NCBI GenBank assembly: GCA_016789035.1
Contig: JAEUSC010000035.1
Location: 1 to 7,491, forward strand
Length of the DNA stretch: 7,491 nucleotides
From: Candidatus Omnitrophota bacterium
GTDB taxonomy: Bacteria > Omnitrophota > Gorgyraeia > Zapsychrales > Fredricksoniimonadaceae
Direction: 5' to 3'
The notes beneath the pieces were generated by a model, which saw nothing but the letters and a program-made list of their open reading frames with translations, did no database searches and was not told the DNA's origin. Position numbers and translations under genes: made by a program. Positions within the stretch are counted from its first letter, which is position 1. Every line of letters starts with the position of its first letter. Below, one piece after another: positions 6,381-7,491 of the stretch.

Positions 6381-6967
6381 ATGAGCAAAACCAATCCTAA
6401 TGTTTATATAATTGCAGGGCCGAATGGGGCGGACAAGACAACCTTTGCTAAGCAATTCTTGCCTTTGTATGCTAAGTGTAAGAATTTTGTGAATGCGGAC
6501 CTAATAGCTTCTGGTTTAGCTCCATTTTCACCCGAATCAGCGGCTATCAAGGCTGGAAGAATATTATTGGAGCAAGTTCGTCATTTGGCAGAACAAAAGG
6601 CTGATTTTGCTTTTGAATCGACTTTATCAGGCACCGCATATGTTTCTTTTCTTAAGAAATTAAAAACAAAAGGCTATGTTATCCATATTTTTTATCTTTG
6701 GGTGCCCAAAGTAGAATTATCTTTAGCGCGTATTAAAGAACGAGTTGCCAAAGGCGGTCATAATGTCCCCGCTCAAGATGTAAAACGTCGATTTGCCAAA
6801 AGCTTTGATAATTTTATCCAATTATATAAACCCTATCTGATTACTGGTCAATTATTGATAATGCTGCGACTCAACCCTACGTTATTGTCAGAGGTATGGG
6901 TGAAGATGTAGAGATTATTGACGAAGTATTATGTGAATCCATTTTAAAACGAAACGATTCAAGATGA
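6381..6967 (+). pseudogene. Zeta-toxin-like AAA/P-loop kinase, frameshifted and with a degenerate P-loop
   Basis: As it stands the frame stops at TAG 6909-6911 (176 aa). Residues 1-150 are clearly zeta-toxin family: strand V-Y-I-I-A then P-loop G-P-N-G-A-D-K-T-T (13-21), F-V-N-A-D-L-I-A (36-43, with the likely catalytic Asp40), F-E-S-T-L-S-G (78-84), R-V-A-K-G-G-H-N-V-P (121-130) and R-R-F (136-138). Intact family members phosphorylate UDP-N-acetylglucosamine or related small molecules. Two lesions are seen. Asp18 (codon 6432-6434) replaces the P-loop Gly, explained by one G-to-A change. After Pro151 one base is missing near 6831-6833: adding one C restores L-S-D-Y-W-S-I-I-D-N-A, then a continuous frame to TGA 6965-6967, giving about 195 residues. 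That end is typical of the family (Trp then Asp-Asn near the C-terminus). It is probably inactive, and its composition is more AT-rich than the genes to the left. Confidence 0.8.
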
Positions 6968-7122
6968 CAAAAGCCCAATAAATTAAATTGCATAAAAGTG
7001 CCGAAAAAGCTATGCGCGAAGCGGTAAAGGGGGTTGTAGTAGAGCATAAGAAGAATGGTTTACCTTTGGCGGTATGGAAAGAAGGAAGAGTGGTAAATAT
7101 TTCTGCCAAGAAAGTTAAATAA
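6964..7122 (+). pseudogene. Small antitoxin-like ORF downstream of the zeta kinase, with a premature stop
   Basis: ATG at 6964 overlaps the TGA of the frame-restored kinase by 4 nt (ATGA), the classic coupled arrangement. The frame reads M-T-K-A-Q, then TAA at 6979-6981, then stays open to TAA 7120-7122. The downstream part runs K-L-H-K-S-A-E-K-A-M-R-E-A, then G-L-P-L-A-V-W-K-E-G-R-V-V. That is one helix followed by a beta hairpin with W-K-E-G-R-V, a shape I associate with small genes next to zeta-like kinases; this is recall, not a search. A single change at the first base of codon 6 would restore a 52-residue protein. Reinitiation at TTG 6988 or ATG 7012 (36 aa) is possible, but neither has a good ribosome binding site. 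In the present sequence the kinase frameshift also ends translation 52 nt upstream, which breaks the coupling. Confidence 0.6.
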
Positions 7123-7213
7123 GGTTTGGCTGTTGGAAGCACTACGTGCTGACTTTGGTAGAGTTTTTAAGCCAAATATCCGCAATAAATAGCAATTTAG
7201 TTGAAGATTAAAC
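7123..7213. other. Non-coding gap between the zeta module and the last gene
   Basis: These 91 nt are AT-rich. AGCAC-TAC-GTGCT (7138-7150) is a perfect 5-bp stem; a run of five T lies 14 nt after it, too far for an ordinary terminator. TTTGGC (7125-7130) and GCCAAA (7171-7176) flank this hairpin as an outer 6-bp inverted repeat. No convincing promoter or gene is seen. Confidence 0.4.
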
Positions 7214-7491
7214 ATGCACTATTATGATTTAGATGCATTGGAGAAACTAAGCTCAAAGATTGGCTTTGTATGTTCTCGAAAATCGGCTGATGCGCTTGAG
7301 ATTTCGATACTTGATGGTGCTGTTTTAAGCTTTGAAAATTGGCGAAAGGAACAGGACACTTTTATTGGATTTAAAACAACTCCTTGGCATACGCATGGAG
7401 AAGTAATGCTGACATTTGGGGATGCTTCGTATGTTGAAGTCAATGAATTGGAAGTGCTTAAGGGTATAAAATCAGGCGACATTGTTATTAA
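7214..7491 (+). CDS. Unrecognised protein, 3' end outside the window
   Basis: This is an open frame of 92 codons plus two bases, with no stop before the right edge. The start follows GAAGA (7203-7207) with 6 nt spacing, a weak ribosome binding site. The product begins M-H-Y-Y-D-L-D-A-L-E and appears mixed alpha/beta. It carries D-T-F-I-G-F-K-T-T-P-W-H-T-H-G-E-V-M-L near residues 49-67, then strand-like segments ending in S-G-D-I-V-I. The P-W-H-T-H-G segment, with its two His, is the most distinctive part; similar small cytoplasmic proteins are often annotated as hypothetical. No signal peptide or membrane segment is visible. A function cannot be given. Base composition is like the zeta module, so it may belong to the same acquired stretch. 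Confidence 0.65.
   Translation, partial: MHYYDLDALEKLSSKIGFVCSRKSADALEISILDGAVLSFENWRKEQDTFIGFKTTPWHTHGEVMLTFGDASYVEVNELEVLKGIKSGDIVI

Noticed and set aside
7222..7482. 86-codon minus-strand frame at the right edge
   Set aside because: It is antisense to the partial plus-strand gene, which has a start, a weak ribosome site and a more protein-like composition. The minus product is Ser/Pro-rich and has no motif.

Overview
The window reads as a piece of a bacterial chromosome, very probably from a Gram-negative or other envelope-complex bacterium. Two of the first three genes encode exported proteins of FecR/PAN and MORN-like repeat type, and purine-rich Shine-Dalgarno sites precede several genes. 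The base composition of the first ~6.1 kb is balanced, roughly half G+C by eye. Nothing fixes the phylum: an environmental lineage such as Omnitrophota or a deltaproteobacterium would fit, but that is a guess.

Region 1 (1-4576, + strand) is a tight three-gene run, probably an operon whose promoter lies left of the window. It holds an exported protein with seven-plus 24-residue MORN/YwqK-like repeats, a NudK-type Nudix hydrolase, and a ~1020-residue exported protein. The last combines Ig-like beta segments, a FecR domain, a tandem pair of lipocalin-like ~85-residue units and a C-terminal PAN/Apple domain. Gaps are 5 nt and 20 nt.

Region 2 (4566-6156) holds two divergent enzyme genes. On the minus strand is a small DAO-family FAD oxidoreductase, whose stop overlaps the large gene by 11 bp (convergent); its predicted promoter sits so close to the ATG that the mRNA is probably leaderless. 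On the plus strand is a single-domain VOC (glyoxalase/extradiol-dioxygenase-like) protein with a good Shine-Dalgarno.

Region 3 (6157-7491) is visibly more AT-rich and looks like acquired DNA. It contains a compact zeta-toxin-like module: a 46-codon ORF, a zeta/AAA-type kinase, and a ~52-codon antitoxin-like ORF. The module appears dead. The kinase has Asp in place of the P-loop Gly and a one-base deletion that shifts the frame in its C-terminus, and the small third gene has an in-frame TAA at codon 6. A further unrecognised gene starts at 7214 and runs off the right edge.

The main result is this three-lesion decaying zeta module, with the multi-domain FecR/lipocalin-like/PAN protein second. 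I did not find a convincing wholly new system.
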